A program made the position numbers and the translations under genes. Positions 63,248-64,000 of a stretch of 64,000 bases of DNA are shown here, piece by piece (the first letter of the stretch is position 1; each line of letters starts with the position of its first letter). A model generated the notes under the pieces. It did not search any database, had not been told where the DNA came from, and saw nothing but the letters and a program-made list of their open reading frames with translations. This DNA comes from Paraclostridium tenue (GTDB lineage Bacteria > Bacillota > Clostridia > Peptostreptococcales > Peptostreptococcaceae), in the NCBI RefSeq assembly GCF_015668515.1, contig NZ_JADPFO010000001.1:1390823-1454822 (forward strand), read 5' to 3'.

Positions 63248-64000
63248 TTATACCTCCATTATAATAGGAAGTATCATAGGATTTCTCTTAGTTCTTTGGT
63301 ATAAGTATTCTTTTAAGTTATCCTTTATATTATTTTTTAAGTAAGCCCACTCTTTTATATGACTTTGTTCGCAAGCTACTAATACATTCTTAATTACTGT
63401 TTTGGCTCCATCCATTAAATCTTCTGATTCTCTTACATAAACAAATCCTCTAGATATTATATCTGGACCTGCTAAAACTTTCCCATCTTCTTTAGATATA
63501 GTAACAACAACTATCATAAGACCATCTTCTGATAAATGCTTTCTATCTCTTAATACTATATTTCCAACATCTCCAACACCAAGTCCATCAACTAACACAT
63601 TTCCAGTTGGAATATGTGATGCAACTTTAGCTGAATTTCTATCTAGTTCTAAAACTTCTCCAGTTTTCATAACAAATATATTTTGACTTGGCATTCCTAA
63701 ATCTTCTGCAACTTCTGCATGTTTTTTTAGCATTCTAAATTCACCATGAGCTGGCATAAAGAACTTAGGAGCAACTAATCTATGCATTAACTTTAATTCT
63801 TCTTGTCTTGCATGCCCTGAAACATGTATATCAGCTGCATCATCGTATACTACTTCTGCTCCTTTTTCAAATAAACAGTTAACTACTTTTGATATAAGTT
63901 TTTCATTTCCTGGTATTGGGTGAGCAGATATTATTACTAAATCACCTTGTCTTATTTCAACTTTTTTATGTTCAGCAGATGCCATTCTTGCAAGAGCTGA
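63248..64000 (-). CDS. rnj: Ribonuclease J, C-terminal part, 5' end outside window
   Basis: The last 250 codons of an RNase J, a metallo-beta-lactamase/beta-CASP enzyme with endo- and 5'-3' exoribonuclease activity. The fragment opens SALARMASAEHKKVEI at the window edge. It includes ISAHPIPGNE, the beta-CASP motif DIHVSGHARQEELKLM, MPAHGEFRML and the C-terminal domain ending NPMILPIIMEV. The catalytic HxHxDH lies outside the window. It is transcribed toward ylbF. Confidence 0.95.
   Translation of the reverse strand, partial: SALARMASAEHKKVEIRQGDLVIISAHPIPGNEKLISKVVNCLFEKGAEVVYDDAADIHVSGHARQEELKLMHRLVAPKFFMPAHGEFRMLKKHAEVAEDLGMPSQNIFVMKTGEVLELDRNSAKVASHIPTGNVLVDGLGVGDVGNIVLRDRKHLSEDGLMIVVVTISKEDGKVLAGPDIISRGFVYVRESEDLMDGAKTVIKNVLVACEQSHIKEWAYLKNNIKDNLKEYLYQRTKRNPMILPIIMEV

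Overview
The window looks like a chromosomal segment of an endospore-forming, low-GC Clostridia, most likely a member of the Peptostreptococcaceae. The DNA is very AT-rich. Sporulation-linked genes (YmxH, TepA, SpoIIIE/FtsK, GerW/YtfJ) are present, and the gene order follows the Bacillus/Clostridia nusA-infB and pnp-mlpA-dapG-spoIIIE neighbourhoods. Nearly all genes lie on the minus strand. Six of the seven plus-strand genes are small or unrecognised; the seventh is a YwaF-like membrane protein. I saw no CRISPR array, prophage or insertion sequence.

From left to right (right to left along transcription): 1-8.2 kb holds mnmH (cut by the window edge), ftsK/spoIIIE, tepA, a 52-aa gene, dapG, ymxH, mlpA and ylxY. 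8.4-12 kb holds pnp, a DegV protein and rpsO. 12-19.6 kb is one long translation/transcription operon (rimP-nusA-ylxR-rplGA-infB-rbfA-nrnA-truB-ribF), with a clear sigma-A promoter and a terminator-like hairpin in its leader. 19.6-25.2 kb separates rimP from polC. It carries an ECF sigma/anti-sigma pair, a zinc-ribbon protein, an alpha/beta hydrolase, a badly decayed ClC chloride-channel gene, a Thr-Asn-Cys tRNA operon and a CPBP protease. polC follows at 25.3-29.6 kb.

29.7-45.3 kb is a looser region of envelope and accessory genes: an orphan HEXXH protein, a six-SH3 glucosaminidase, a cupin protein, a PrsA-like foldase, a GNAT acetyltransferase, an ABC exporter, the LytST two-component system, a small secreted protein, a membrane dipeptidase, a NUDIX protein, a 40-aa membrane peptide and murJ. 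45.4-49.6 kb is a dlt operon in the order dltD-dltX-dltA-dltB-dltC; the short dltX overlaps the end of dltD. 49.9-52.1 kb is a two-gene Fe-S/FAD redox pair of unknown substrate. The remainder holds a YwaF-like membrane protein, an unknown membrane protein, MarR-pepA, ytfI-ytfJ, scpA-scpB, a site-2 protease, a D,D-carboxypeptidase, DUF503, a PucR-type regulator, a solo sugar-ABC ATPase, YlbF and RNase J (cut by the right edge).

The items most worth following up are the Fe-S/FAD pair, the nusA-operon leader attenuator, the hidden dltX, hairpins that cover ribosome binding sites (52-aa gene, dltD), a 16-bp palindrome shared by the lytS and dltD upstream regions, and the ClC pseudogene that has lost its selectivity-filter segment.
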